A DNA stretch of 64,000 nt from Clavibacter nebraskensis NCPPB 2581 (GTDB taxonomy: Bacteria; Actinomycetota; Actinomycetes; Actinomycetales; Microbacteriaceae): positions 2,914,001-2,978,000 of the forward strand of contig NC_020891.1 of NCBI RefSeq assembly GCF_000355695.1. Direction: 5' to 3'. Positions 1-8,640 of the stretch are shown here, piece after piece (positions within the stretch are counted from its first letter, which is position 1; each line of letters begins with the position of its first letter). A model generated the notes under the pieces. It saw nothing but the letters and a program-made list of their open reading frames with translations, was not told the DNA's origin and did not search any database. A program made the position numbers and the translations under genes.

Positions 1-46
1 GAGCGGAAGCCGTCGGTCGGCTCCTGCCCCGCGTGGCGCGCGGCAC

Positions 47-68
47 CGCCCCCGGTGTGCCGGGGGCG
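47..68. terminator. GC-rich hairpin, probable terminator
   Basis: A perfect 9-base inverted repeat (CGCCCCCGG at 47-55, CCGGGGGCG at 60-68) with a TGTG loop lies just past the stop codon of the leftward M13 peptidase gene. It has no T-run, as is usual for actinobacterial intrinsic terminators. It could also end a rightward transcript entering from the left; nothing else is recognisable in bases 1-109. Confidence 0.6.
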
Positions 69-109
69 ACGCTGCGGATCCTCGCCGGCGGCGGCCATCG
101 CGCGACGCG

Positions 110-2092
110 TCACCAGATGGTGACGCGGGCCTCCTCGTCGAGCCAAAGGCCGTCGCCCGGCTTCACGTCGAACGTGTCGTAGAACGCATCGATGTTGCGG
201 ACGATCTGGTTGCAGCGGAACTCGTTCGGTGCGTGCGGGTCGATGGCAAGCAGCCGCATCACCTCGGCGTCGCGGCCCTTCTGCTGCCAGGCCTGCGCCC
301 AGGAGAGGAAGAAGCGCTCGGCGCCCGTGAGCCCGTCGATGACCGGCGGCTCCGCGCCCTCGAGCGAGAGCAGGTACGCCTTCCACGCGATGGAGAGGCC
401 GCCGAGGTCGCCGATGTTCTCGCCGATGGTGAGCGCGCCGTTCACGTGCGGGGCGTCGTCACCCGTGAGCTGCGCGGGCACGAGCGCGTCGTACTGCTGG
501 ATCAGCGACGCCGTGCGCTCCTCGAACGCCGCACGGTCGGCCGGGGTCCACCAGTCGGTGAGGCAGCCGTCGCCGTCGTAGCGCGAGCCCTGGTCGTCGA
601 AGCCGTGGCCGATCTCGTGGCCGATGACGGCGCCGATCGCGCCGTAGTTCGCGGCCGGGTCGCGCGACTCGTCGAAGAACGGGAACTGCAGGATGGCGGC
701 CGGGAACACGATCTCGTTGAAGCCCGGGTTGTAGTACGCATTGATGGTCTGCGGCGTCATGAGCCACTCGTCGCGATCGAGCGGCGCGCCGATCTTCGCG
801 AGCTCGCGGCGCGTGTCGAACCGGGCGGTCGCGCGGACGTTGCCCACGAGGTCCGTCGGGTCGATCTCGAGCGCCGAGTAGTCGCGCCACTTGTCGGGGA
901 AGCCGATCTTCGGGGTAAACTTCTCGAGCTTCTCCAGCGCCCGGCCGCGCGTCTCCGCGGTCATCCAGTCGAGGCCGGAGATGGACTGCCGGTACGCCTC
1001 GACGAGGTGGCCGACGAGCACGTCCATCTCGGCCTTCGCGGTGGGCGAGAAGTGGCGCTCGACGTAGATGCGGCCGATGGCCTCGCCCATGGATCCCTCC
1101 ACCAGCGAGACGCCGCGCTTCCAGCGCACGCGCTGCTCGGGCGCGCCCGTGAGCGTGCGGCCGTAGAAGTCGAAGCTCGCCTCGGAGAAGGCGTGAGGGA
1201 GCAGCGCCGCGTTCGCGCGGACGACCTGCCAGGTGAGCCAGTCGCGGAGCGCGGGGACCTCGGCCTCGGCCAGCAGCGCGCCGAGGCCCTCGGCGAAGCT
1301 CGGCTCGCGCAGCACGACCTCGTCGAGCGCGGCGGCGGGCGCCTCGAGGGCGTCGCGCCAGACGTCGAGGTCGGCGCCGGCGGCCTTCGCCACCAGCTCG
1401 CGGAGCTCGGCCCACGTGACGAGGTTGTAGGTGGCCTGGCTGTCGCGCGTGCGGACGTTGTCCCAGTGGGCGGCGGCGATGCGGGTCTCGAGGTCGAGGA
1501 TCCGGTCGGCGCGGCCCGCGGGGTCGTCGAGCTCCGCGAGGCCGAGCATCCTCTCGACGAAGGCGCGGTAGGCGTCGCGGATGGCGGCGTGGCCCTCCTC
1601 GCGGTAGTAGCCCTCGTCGGGGAGGCCGATGCCGCCCTGCTCGATCTGCACGACGTAGCGCTCGGGGTCGCCCGGGTCGTTGTCGACGAAGAGGCCGAGG
1701 AGGCCCGGGACGTTCGTCTGCTCGAGCGCGCCGAGCGTGCGGAGGAAGGACGGCACGTCGGTGACGGCGGCGGCCGCGTCGAGGTGGTCGCGGATCGGCT
1801 CGACGCCGAGGCACTCGACGCGCTCGGAGTCCATGAAGCTCGTGAAGAGGTCGCCGGTCTTGCGCTCCTCGGTGCCGGGCTCGGCGTCGACGGCCTCCTC
1901 GATGATCACCCGCACGGCGTCCTCGGCCGCCTCGGCGAGCTGGTGGAACGAGCCCCAGCGGGCCTTGTCGTCGGGGATCTCGGTGCGGTCGAGCCAGCGC
2001 CCGTTCACGTGGAGGTAGAGGTCGTCCTGCGGTCGGACCCCCTCGTCCAGCTCGTCGGTGCGGATCCCGGTCGGAGGTGTCTCGGCGCTCAT
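110..2092 (-). CDS. M13 family zinc metallopeptidase (PepO/neprilysin-like)
   Basis: Zinc endopeptidase of the neprilysin/PepO family, 660 residues, a normal length for bacterial M13 enzymes. The zinc site is HEIGH at residues 492-496, and the third ligand lies in ENIGDLGG near residue 558. An N-terminal M13 domain (about 20-400) precedes the catalytic domain. No signal peptide or membrane anchor is visible, so it is probably cytoplasmic, unlike animal neprilysins. I chose ATG at 2092 rather than an upstream alternative at 2155, because the protein then begins with the family's usual short lead-in and a TAGGCT -10 box (2100-2105, minus strand) lies 7 bases before the ATG, predicting a leaderless mRNA. 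It is divergent from the XRE regulator gene. Confidence 0.93.
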   Translation of the reverse strand: MSAETPPTGIRTDELDEGVRPQDDLYLHVNGRWLDRTEIPDDKARWGSFHQLAEAAEDAVRVIIEEAVDAEPGTEERKTGDLFTSFMDSERVECLGVEPIRDHLDAAAAVTDVPSFLRTLGALEQTNVPGLLGLFVDNDPGDPERYVVQIEQGGIGLPDEGYYREEGHAAIRDAYRAFVERMLGLAELDDPAGRADRILDLETRIAAAHWDNVRTRDSQATYNLVTWAELRELVAKAAGADLDVWRDALEAPAAALDEVVLREPSFAEGLGALLAEAEVPALRDWLTWQVVRANAALLPHAFSEASFDFYGRTLTGAPEQRVRWKRGVSLVEGSMGEAIGRIYVERHFSPTAKAEMDVLVGHLVEAYRQSISGLDWMTAETRGRALEKLEKFTPKIGFPDKWRDYSALEIDPTDLVGNVRATARFDTRRELAKIGAPLDRDEWLMTPQTINAYYNPGFNEIVFPAAILQFPFFDESRDPAANYGAIGAVIGHEIGHGFDDQGSRYDGDGCLTDWWTPADRAAFEERTASLIQQYDALVPAQLTGDDAPHVNGALTIGENIGDLGGLSIAWKAYLLSLEGAEPPVIDGLTGAERFFLSWAQAWQQKGRDAEVMRLLAIDPHAPNEFRCNQIVRNIDAFYDTFDVKPGDGLWLDEEARVTIW

Positions 2093-2134
2093 GGGCACGA
2101 GCCTAGGGGCGTCGGCCGGATCCGCGCCGGGAGA

Positions 2135-2183
2135 GATGACAAGCACGCTTGACACCCCCGAGATGGAAAGCTAGCTTGTCATC
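2135..2183 (+). promoter_or_regulatory. Promoter and paired operators of the XRE regulator
   Basis: A -35 TTGACA (2149-2154) and -10 TAGCTT (2172-2177), 17 bases apart, end 7 bases before the ATG at 2185, so the mRNA should be leaderless. Two AAGC-N2-GCTT palindromes lie across the promoter: AAGCACGCTT at 2141-2150 and AAGCTAGCTT (perfect) at 2168-2177, centres 27 bp apart. The outer flanks GATGACAAGC (2135-2144) and GCTTGTCATC (2174-2183) form a perfect 10-base inverted repeat. Negative autoregulation by the XRE protein is the likely meaning (inference). Confidence 0.75.
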
Positions 2184-2184
2184 C

Positions 2185-2382
2185 ATGCGCAGCGAGGTGA
2201 GGGGACTCCGGACGGCGGCCGGGCTCTCGCAGCAGTCCCTCGCCGACGCGCTCGGGGTCTCCCGTCAGACGATCAACGCCATCGAGACGGGCCGCTACGA
2301 CCCGTCGCTCGCCCTGGCCGTGAAGGCGGCCCGCTTCTTCCACCGATCCGTCGAGGAGGTCTTCCATGTCGAAGACGACTGA
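2185..2382 (+). CDS. Small XRE-family helix-turn-helix regulator
   Basis: A 65-residue protein that is almost entirely one Cro/C1-type helix-turn-helix (about residues 4-58). The recognition segment is LGVSRQTINAIETGRYDPS, a hallmark of stand-alone YozG-like regulators. The start at 2185 is preferred over an upstream in-frame codon because the HTH then begins immediately and a good promoter predicts transcription from this ATG. Its 3' end overlaps the following membrane-protein gene by 17 bases, so the two are co-translated. Small XRE regulator + DUF2178-type membrane protein pairs are common in Gram-positives; their signal is unknown. Confidence 0.92.
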   Translation: MRSEVRGLRTAAGLSQQSLADALGVSRQTINAIETGRYDPSLALAVKAARFFHRSVEEVFHVEDD

Positions 2383-2767
2383 ACGCCGCGGGATCTCCCG
2401 CGTGAACGCGCTGCTCGTGGGGGTGCTCGCCGCCGGCGCCGTCGTCGCCCTGATCGCGGGCAACCCGTACAACGCGATCACGCTCGCGCTCATGGCGGCC
2501 ATCCTGCTGGGCGGCGCGCTCCACGCAGCCCGGCCCACGGCATCCGACGTCACCCGCATCGACGGGCTCGAGTACCGCGACGAGCGCGACGGGCTGCTCG
2601 CGCAGAAGGGCTTCGCCGCCGTGGGCGTCGCGGCGCTCGTCATGACCGTGGGCACGTTCTTCGTCACCACGCTGATGGGCCGGGTGCACTGGTACGTCCT
2701 GGCGCAGATGCTCGTGCTCGCCGCGGTCTGGGCAGTCGCGAACCGGCTGGCGGCCCGGCGGGGCTGA
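2366..2767 (+). CDS. DUF2178-like integral membrane protein
   Basis: A 133-residue protein with four predicted membrane helices (about 13-31, 35-53, 83-103, 108-127). A cytoplasmic loop carries EYRDERDGLLAQK, which resembles the conserved DERD segment of DUF2178 proteins. The ATG at 2366 has GAGGAGG a few bases upstream, inside the XRE gene. Overlap and gene order suggest one functional unit in which the membrane protein may modulate or be controlled by the regulator. No enzymatic motif is visible. Confidence 0.8.
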   Translation: MSKTTERRGISRVNALLVGVLAAGAVVALIAGNPYNAITLALMAAILLGGALHAARPTASDVTRIDGLEYRDERDGLLAQKGFAAVGVAALVMTVGTFFVTTLMGRVHWYVLAQMLVLAAVWAVANRLAARRG

Positions 2768-2874
2768 GCGGCGCGGCGCACCGGATCCGCTCCCGGAAAC
2801 GCCACCGCAACACGGCGTCGGTACGCTCGCGGATCGGGGCGTCTCCCCACACACCCGCGCGGAAGCAGGCGATC

Positions 2875-4158
2875 ATGGCCCGACCGATCTGGACCCTCCA
2901 CGGCGACGGCAAGGCGGTGGACGCCTCCGCGGTCGTCGGCCCCGGCGAGCGCCTCACCTGGCCGCGCACGATCGGGCTCGGGATGCAGCACGTCGTCGCG
3001 ATGTTCGGCGCGACCTTCCTCGTGCCCGTGCTCACGGGCTTCCCGCCCACGACCACGCTGTTCTTCTCCGGGATCGGGACGCTCCTGTTCTTGGCTCTCA
3101 CGCGGAACCGGCTGCCCAGCTACCTCGGCTCGTCCTTCGCGTTCATCGCGCCGATCACGGCGGCGAACGCGGCCACCGCGGCGGGCGGCGGCGGCATCGG
3201 GGCGGCGCTCGCGGGCATCGTCGCGGTCGGCGTGATGCTGGCGGTCATCGGCGGCATCGTGCAGCTCACCGGCACCGGCTGGATCGACGCGCTGCTGCCG
3301 CCCGTGGTGGCCGGCGCGATCGTGGCGCTCATCGGCTTCAACCTCGCCTCCGCGGCGCGCGACAACTTCGTGCTGGCGCCCGTGACGGCGACCATCACGC
3401 TCGCCGCGGTGATCCTCTCGACCGTGCTGTTCCGCGGGATCCTCGGTCGGCTCTCCATCGTGCTCGGCGTGGTCGTCGGCTACGTGGTGGCCGCGATCCG
3501 CCAGGAGATCGACTACTCGAAGCTCGAGGCCGCCGCGTGGATCGGCCTGCCCGAGTTCCACACGCCCGAGATCACGCCGCAGTTCTGGGCCCTGCTGCCC
3601 GCGTTCCTGCCCGTCGTGCTCGTGCTCGTCGCGGAGAACGTGGGCCACATCCGCGGCGTCGCGCAGATGACCGACGGGAGCGTGAACAAGCTGACCGGGC
3701 GCGCGCTCCTCGCCGACGGCCTGGCGACCGTGCTCGCGGGCCTCGGCGGCGGATCCGGCACCACGACCTACGGCGAGAACATCGGCGTCATGGCCGCCAC
3801 CCGCGTCTACTCGACCGCCGCCTACTGGGTGGCCGGCGGGTTCGCGGTGCTGCTCGGGCTCTCGCCCAAGGTCGGCGCGGTCATCAACACGATCCCGGCG
3901 GGCGTGCTCGGCGGCGTGACGACCGCGCTCTACGGCCTCATCGGGATCATCGGCGTGAAGATCTGGCTCGACAACAAGGTCGACTTCTCCAAGCCCGTCA
4001 ACCAGCTCACGGCCGCCACCGCGCTCATCGTCGCCATCGCGCCGTTCACCTTCACGCTCGGCACCGTCTCGTTCAACGGCATCGCGCTCGGCACCGTCGC
4101 GGCCATCGTGATCTACCACGTGATGCACACGGTCGCGCGGCTCCGCGGCACCGACTGA
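2875..4158 (+). CDS. uraA: NCS2 family uracil/xanthine permease
   Basis: Proton-coupled nucleobase symporter of the NCS2 (SLC23/UraA) family, 427 residues with 12-14 hydrophobic segments. The family signatures QHVVAMFGATFLVPVLTG (residues 38-55), VAENVGHIRGV (about 253) and GSGTTTYGENIGVMAATRVY (about 293) are present. The motifs fit uracil permeases better than xanthine permeases, so salvage of uracil is the likely role. It stands alone: a TACGCT box near 2822 could be the -10, leaving a short 5' leader, and I see no pyrR-type attenuator. Confidence 0.9.
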   Translation: MARPIWTLHGDGKAVDASAVVGPGERLTWPRTIGLGMQHVVAMFGATFLVPVLTGFPPTTTLFFSGIGTLLFLALTRNRLPSYLGSSFAFIAPITAANAATAAGGGGIGAALAGIVAVGVMLAVIGGIVQLTGTGWIDALLPPVVAGAIVALIGFNLASAARDNFVLAPVTATITLAAVILSTVLFRGILGRLSIVLGVVVGYVVAAIRQEIDYSKLEAAAWIGLPEFHTPEITPQFWALLPAFLPVVLVLVAENVGHIRGVAQMTDGSVNKLTGRALLADGLATVLAGLGGGSGTTTYGENIGVMAATRVYSTAAYWVAGGFAVLLGLSPKVGAVINTIPAGVLGGVTTALYGLIGIIGVKIWLDNKVDFSKPVNQLTAATALIVAIAPFTFTLGTVSFNGIALGTVAAIVIYHVMHTVARLRGTD

Positions 4159-4320
4159 CCCGACGGGCGTCCGCGGGCGGAGGATCCGCTCACGGCCAGG
4201 CGCCGTCCCCGTGGCCTACCATCGCGGGGAGCGCCGCCCGCCGGCCGGGCGTCCGCGAGCCGGGCCCCCGCCATCGCGGGAGCGTCCCCGTCCGCATCGA
4301 CCGCAGGAGAACCACCCGCC

Positions 4321-4359
4321 ATGCACACGCCTGCGCGCCGAGAGGGCGCCTCCCGGTGA
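4321..4359 (+). CDS. 12-codon leader ORF coupled to the GT87 gene
   Basis: ATG at 4321 opens a 12-residue ORF ([12 protein letters not shown]) preceded by AGGAGA (4305-4310). Its TGA (4357-4359) overlaps the GTG start of the next gene (4356-4358) as GTGA. The downstream gene has only a weak ribosome site of its own, so this mini-ORF probably delivers ribosomes to it. The peptide is basic, but nothing suggests it acts as a product. Confidence 0.5.
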   Translation: MHTPARREGASR

Positions 4360-5729
4360 CCGCGGACGAGTCGCTCGCCGCGCATGCCGTCCGCCCACCG
4401 GCCCGCGGCATCATGGCGCGCCCGTGGCTGGCCTTCGCGCTCTGCCACCTCTGGCTCATCACGCTTAACCTGATCGGCCCCACCTCCGCGCTCACCGACG
4501 TGACGGACGTCTACCGCGTCTGGATGCAGGAGGGCATGGCCGGCGGCGGCTGGGTGGGCATCGACCTGCCGTGGGTGTACCCGATCCTCGCGGCCGTGCC
4601 CATGCTCGTCTCCCTCGTCGGCGGCACCGTGCTCTACGGCACGGTGTGGCTCGCGCTGGTCACGCTGCTCGACGCCGGGGCCTTCGCGCTGCTCCTCCGC
4701 ATCCGGCGCGGACGCGGCCTCGGACCGGCCGCGTGGTGGCTCGGCTTCCTCGTGGCGCTCGGGCCGGTCTCGCTCGGCCGGATCGACGCGGTCACCGTGC
4801 CGCTCGCCCTCGCCGGCCTGCTCGTGCTCGCGACCCGGCCTGGCCTCGCCTCCGCGCTCCTCACCGTCGGCGCCTGGGTGAAGGTGTGGCCGGCCGCCCT
4901 GCTGCTCACCGCCGTGATCGCCCGCCGCGGGCTCGCGCGCGGCAGGGTCGTCGTCACCGCGCTCGGCACGACGGCCGTGGTCGTGGCCGGATCCCTCCTC
5001 ATCGGCAGCGGCGCGAACGTGCTGGGCTTCGTGGGCCAGCAGACCGGCCGCGGGCTCCAGGTCGAGTCGACCGCAGCGCTGTACCACCTGTGGCGCATCG
5101 TCGCGGGCGACGACCGGTACCGCGTGTACGACGACCTGCGCATCATCACGTTCCAGGTGTCGGGCCCCGGGGTGGACGCGGTCGCGGCCGCGCTGACGCC
5201 GATCATGGTGGGCGTCGTGCTCGTCGTGACGCTGCTCGGGATCCGCGCGCACCTCCGCGGCGCGTCCCCCGCCGCGCTGATGGGGCCGCTGTCGCTCGCG
5301 CTCGTCGCGGCCCTCATCGTCACGAACAAGGTCGGCTCGCCGCAGTACGTGTCGTGGTTCGCCGTGCCGATCATCGTGATGCTCGTGCACGACCGCCACG
5401 CCCCCGGCACGGCCGTCGTGGCGCGCCTCGGGCTCGTCGTGGCCGCGCTCACGCAGCTCGTCTTCCCGTACGCGTACACGCTGCTCACCTCCGCGGTGCC
5501 GGTGATGGTCGCGGTGATCACGCTGCGCGACCTCGCGGAGATCGCGCTCCTGGCGGTCGCCGTCGCGCAGCTGGTCCGGCTGGGCGCCGCGGAGGTCGAC
5601 GGGATCCCCGGGGCCAGGATCACCCGTGCACGGCGGGACATGTCGCGGCCGGTGCGCCCCGCGCTGGGCGCGCGCGTGCTCGGCCCGCAGGCGGCGGCGC
5701 CCGCCCGTCAGGAGAGCGGCACCGCCTGA
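4356..5729 (+). CDS. GT87-type integral membrane glycosyltransferase
   Basis: A 457-residue polytopic protein with about 10-11 membrane helices and the pattern of GT87/DUF2029 polyprenyl-phosphate-sugar transferases: an early extracytoplasmic acidic loop ([14 protein letters not shown], about residues 45-60), the [14 protein letters not shown] helix and the [13 protein letters not shown] segment near 170. Such enzymes move mannose or arabinose from lipid carriers to cell-envelope glycans. The GTG start overlaps a leader ORF; an ATG at 4413 is the main alternative (438 residues). The 3' end overlaps the convergent amidohydrolase gene by 22 bases. Confidence 0.75.
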   Translation: MTADESLAAHAVRPPARGIMARPWLAFALCHLWLITLNLIGPTSALTDVTDVYRVWMQEGMAGGGWVGIDLPWVYPILAAVPMLVSLVGGTVLYGTVWLALVTLLDAGAFALLLRIRRGRGLGPAAWWLGFLVALGPVSLGRIDAVTVPLALAGLLVLATRPGLASALLTVGAWVKVWPAALLLTAVIARRGLARGRVVVTALGTTAVVVAGSLLIGSGANVLGFVGQQTGRGLQVESTAALYHLWRIVAGDDRYRVYDDLRIITFQVSGPGVDAVAAALTPIMVGVVLVVTLLGIRAHLRGASPAALMGPLSLALVAALIVTNKVGSPQYVSWFAVPIIVMLVHDRHAPGTAVVARLGLVVAALTQLVFPYAYTLLTSAVPVMVAVITLRDLAEIALLAVAVAQLVRLGAAEVDGIPGARITRARRDMSRPVRPALGARVLGPQAAAPARQESGTA

Positions 5730-6439
5730 GCGAGGGCGGCGAGCACGGCGTCCGACGTGGCGACGGCGCCGAACACGCCGCCCTGCATCGTGACCATCCG
5801 GAGCGCCGCCTCGTGGTTCGCCGGATCCGTGGCGCCCGTGCAGTCCGACAGCACCAGGCACTCGTAGCCGCGGTCGTTGGCCTCGCGCATGGTCGTGGAG
5901 ACGCACACGTCGGTCGTGATGCCCGTGAGGATCAGCCGGTCGATGCCGCGCGAGCGCAGCAGCAGGTCGAGGTCGGTCGCGTAGAAGGCGCCCTTGCCGG
6001 GCTTGTCGATCACGGGCTCGCCCGGGAGCGGGGCCACCTCGGGCACGATCTCCCAGCCGGGCTCGCCGCGCACGAGGATCCGCCCGCACGGCCCGACGCT
6101 GCCGATCTCGGCGCCCGCGCGCTCCGACCGCCACCGCTTGTTCGCGGGCAGGTCGGAGAGGTCGGGGCGGTGGCCCTCACGGGTGTGGATCACGGTCATG
6201 CCGAGCTCGCGCCCGCGCTCGAGCAGCCGGGCGGTGGGTGCGAGGCCCGCGCGGGTGAGCGCGAGGTCGTAGCCCATGCGGTCGATGTAGCCGCCGACGC
6301 CGCAGAAGTCGACCTGCCAGTCGATGCAGACCACGGCGGTGCGGGCGACGTCGACGGCGCCGTCGTAGGGCCAGGCGTAGGGATCCGCCGCGACGGACGT
6401 GGTGCCGGTCACGGTCGCGGGCACGGTGACCGCGCTCAC
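5708..6439 (-). CDS. Isochorismatase-fold cysteine amidohydrolase (biuret hydrolase/RutB-like)
   Basis: A 243-residue cysteine hydrolase. The catalytic triad is visible as D40 (CIDWQVDF), a lysine at 146 or 149 (IDKPGKGAF) and C179 ([17 protein letters not shown]). The long conserved blocks [17 protein letters not shown] and [13 protein letters not shown] are characteristic of biuret amidohydrolases and RutB, not of true isochorismatases. The GTG start has GGAGG 7 bases upstream and overlaps the stop of the permease gene (GTGA), so the two are translationally coupled. Likely role: hydrolysis of an imported ureido or biuret-type compound for nitrogen. The exact substrate is not determined by sequence. 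Confidence 0.85.
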   Translation of the reverse strand: MSAVTVPATVTGTTSVAADPYAWPYDGAVDVARTAVVCIDWQVDFCGVGGYIDRMGYDLALTRAGLAPTARLLERGRELGMTVIHTREGHRPDLSDLPANKRWRSERAGAEIGSVGPCGRILVRGEPGWEIVPEVAPLPGEPVIDKPGKGAFYATDLDLLLRSRGIDRLILTGITTDVCVSTTMREANDRGYECLVLSDCTGATDPANHEAALRMVTMQGGVFGAVATSDAVLAALAQAVPLS

Positions 6440-7842
6440 GAGCGGGCCTCCCCCGCCTCGACGGCCGCGCCGAGCGGGGCGCGCACGCGTCCCGCGGCGT
6501 CCACGGCGACGAGCACGACCGCGCCGACGACCATGCCGACGACGGCCGTCGAGAGGAAGTCGGCGTACGCGTGGGCCACGAGCGCGACGACGGCGCCGAC
6601 CGCCCAGCCGACGAAGGCGGGGGCGCGCCATGCGCCGCGGGCGCCGACGGGTCCAGCCGCCGCACGTCGCGGGGCGAGCAGCAGCTGGTCGACGATGAGC
6701 ACGGCGCCGATGGGCGGCACGATCACCCCGAGCAGGTTGAGCCACACCTCGAAGTAGGTCCAGATGCCCGCGACCGCGAGCACCACGCCGACCGCGCCGA
6801 GCACCAGCGTCGTGCGGCGCATGCGCATCCCGGTGAGCTGGCTCCAGCCGACGGCGCCGTTGTAGAGGCAGTGGGCGCACACGGATCCGAGGTTCACCAC
6901 CACGAACAGCACGGCGAGCGGCACGAGCGCGCCGCCCTGCGCGACGAGGATCCCGAGGAAGTCGCCGCCCGCCGTGCCCGGGTCGGTCGCGCCGCCCAGC
7001 GCGACGACGAGGCCGCCGACCACGAGCGCGACGGCGTTGCCGAACGGGAACGCGGCGAGGGTCGCGAGCACGGCCTGCCGGCCCGAGCGCGCCCAGCGCG
7101 TGAAGTCGGCGGTCATGGTGCCCGAGTCGGCGAACAGCGCGACGACGAGGGTCACGGCCGCGCCGAAGCTGAGCGCGCCGGCTCCCGCCGCGGGCGCCGT
7201 CTGCAGCTCCGCGCCGCCCGACCGGGTCGCGACGATGACGACGGCGACCACGCCGAGCACTAGGTAGAGAGGAGCGGCGACCACGCCGATCCAGGAGAGC
7301 GCGCGGATGCCGAGCAGCGTGACCGCGACGAAGAGGAGGCCCGCCGCGAGCGTGGTGCCCGTCTGGTCCCAGCCGAGGCTGCCGTGGAGGGTCGATCCGG
7401 TGAGCCCGGTCTGGAACGCGAACCAGCCGATGACCACGGTGGCGAGGAAGGCAGCCGGCACCACGTAGCCCGTGGCGCCGAACGTGCGCATGGCCATGAG
7501 CGCGAAGCTCTCGCCGCTGCGCCCGGCCAGGTAGCTGAGCGCGCCGACGTAGACCATGAGGACGAGCGTGCCGACCGCGATGGCGCCCATGCCCGGCCAG
7601 AAGCCGACCGAGTGGACCACCAGGCCGCCGAAGACCGCGCACGTGAGGATCATCGGGAAGCCCAGCCACACGGCGGCGACCGACGAGGTGCGGCGGCGCG
7701 CGTGTGCGGGGACCGGCTCCGATTCGTACTCGGAGAAGGCGGCCCGCGCGGCGGGGTCGGGCTGGGGCTCGACGGCGGGGCGCGTGGCCGGCGGGGTGCG
7801 ACATGGGATCTCCTCGGGAGGCTCGATCAGGACGCCGGTCAC
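6436..7842 (-). CDS. NCS1 family cytosine/purine/allantoin-type permease
   Basis: A 468-residue membrane transporter with about 12 helices from residue 55 onward and a hydrophilic N-tail. Features of CodB/NCS1 permeases are present: AVWLGFPM in helix 1, the broken helix [11 protein letters not shown], and [17 protein letters not shown] in the middle loop, where NCS1 permeases have their conserved YxDxxRY-like segment. It is the first gene of a two-gene leftward operon with the amidohydrolase and is divergent from a FadR-type regulator. It probably imports the substrate that the hydrolase breaks down. Confidence 0.88.
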   Translation of the reverse strand: MTGVLIEPPEEIPCRTPPATRPAVEPQPDPAARAAFSEYESEPVPAHARRRTSSVAAVWLGFPMILTCAVFGGLVVHSVGFWPGMGAIAVGTLVLMVYVGALSYLAGRSGESFALMAMRTFGATGYVVPAAFLATVVIGWFAFQTGLTGSTLHGSLGWDQTGTTLAAGLLFVAVTLLGIRALSWIGVVAAPLYLVLGVVAVVIVATRSGGAELQTAPAAGAGALSFGAAVTLVVALFADSGTMTADFTRWARSGRQAVLATLAAFPFGNAVALVVGGLVVALGGATDPGTAGGDFLGILVAQGGALVPLAVLFVVVNLGSVCAHCLYNGAVGWSQLTGMRMRRTTLVLGAVGVVLAVAGIWTYFEVWLNLLGVIVPPIGAVLIVDQLLLAPRRAAAGPVGARGAWRAPAFVGWAVGAVVALVAHAYADFLSTAVVGMVVGAVVLVAVDAAGRVRAPLGAAVEAGEARS

Positions 7843-7878
7843 GGGTGCCGGGCGCGTCCTATAGGACCAGCCGAGGCG

Positions 7879-7953
7879 ATCACCGGCGTTTCACCCGTGT
7901 TTCGCGGATGTGAAACACGTCTGGGTGATGGCCTGGCGGCGGATCCTAATAAT
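7879..7953. promoter_or_regulatory. Nested inverted repeats between NCS1 and FadR-type genes
   Basis: The 117-bp divergent spacer holds a perfect 8-base inverted repeat CGTGTTTC (7896-7903) / GAAACACG (7912-7919) with an 8-base spacer, nested inside ATCACC (7879-7884) / GGTGAT (7924-7929). A TAATAAT -10 box (7947-7953) ends 7 bases before the regulator's ATG at 7960, predicting a leaderless mRNA. The repeat is the likely operator of the neighbouring GntR protein (inference). Confidence 0.65.
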
Positions 7954-7959
7954 CGGGGG

Positions 7960-8637
7960 ATGCCGGCTCCCGCTCTCGTCCCCGCCCGTCTCGGCGCCGC
8001 GGAGCGCGTGCGGGTGATGCTCGAGGAGGAGATCCTCGGCGGCGTCATCGCCCCCGGATCCCGCGTGAAGGCCGACGAGGTCGCCCAGCGGATGGGCACG
8101 AGCCACATCCCCGTGCGCGAGGCGCTGCGAGCGCTCGAGGCCGACGGCTGGGTCGTGCACCGCGCACACGAGGGCATGTCGGTGCGGCCGCGCGTGCTGT
8201 CCGAGCTGGTGGACCTGTTCGAGGCGCGCGCGCTCGTCGAGCCGCGGACCGTCGAGCTCGCCGCGGGGCGCCGCACGGCCGACGACCTGCGCGAGCTGGA
8301 GCGGGTCATCCGCCTGCAGGAGCGCACCGCGGATCCCGCCGACCTCGCCCGCCTCAACTACGACTTCCACGTGGCCCTCGCCGCGGCCGCGCACAACAGC
8401 ACGCTGGCGTCCGTCGTCGAGTCGATGTCGAATCGCGTGCGCTTCCACTACCTGCCCGCCGCCAGCGCCCGCCGACCCGACTCGCTCGCCGACCACCGCG
8501 AGCTGCTGGCGCTGGTGGAGCGGCGCGAGGGCGAGCGCGCGGCGGATCTCGCGCGCCGGCACATCGAGGCCACGCGCGTCGACGCGTGCGCGGCGCTCGA
8601 GGCGCTCGAGCGCGAGGAGGCCGCGGCCGCGGGCTAG
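7960..8637 (+). CDS. GntR/FadR-family transcriptional regulator
   Basis: A 225-residue regulator. The winged helix (about residues 12-75) contains GSRVKADEVAQRMGTSHIPVREALRALEADG, split by a typical GntR recognition helix, and is followed by an FCD ligand-binding domain (about 85-210) with helices rich in metal-binding His/Asp candidates. The short ATG start is preferred because a -10 box lies directly upstream and the HTH starts near residue 12. It should sense the substrate of the divergent permease/amidohydrolase operon; the ligand is unknown. Confidence 0.9.
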   Translation: MPAPALVPARLGAAERVRVMLEEEILGGVIAPGSRVKADEVAQRMGTSHIPVREALRALEADGWVVHRAHEGMSVRPRVLSELVDLFEARALVEPRTVELAAGRRTADDLRELERVIRLQERTADPADLARLNYDFHVALAAAAHNSTLASVVESMSNRVRFHYLPAASARRPDSLADHRELLALVERREGERAADLARRHIEATRVDACAALEALEREEAAAAG

Positions 8638-8640
8638 GCC

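Noticed and set aside
233-2152. Long open frame on the + strand opposite the M13 gene
   Set aside because: It is the GC-driven shadow of a confirmed metallopeptidase; its product is low-complexity Arg/Ala/Val/Glu text with no domain.
2179-4128. 649-codon minus-strand frame across the XRE, DUF2178 and uraA genes
   Set aside because: Three real genes with clear family motifs occupy the other strand; the shadow product is Arg/Asp/His-rich and domainless.
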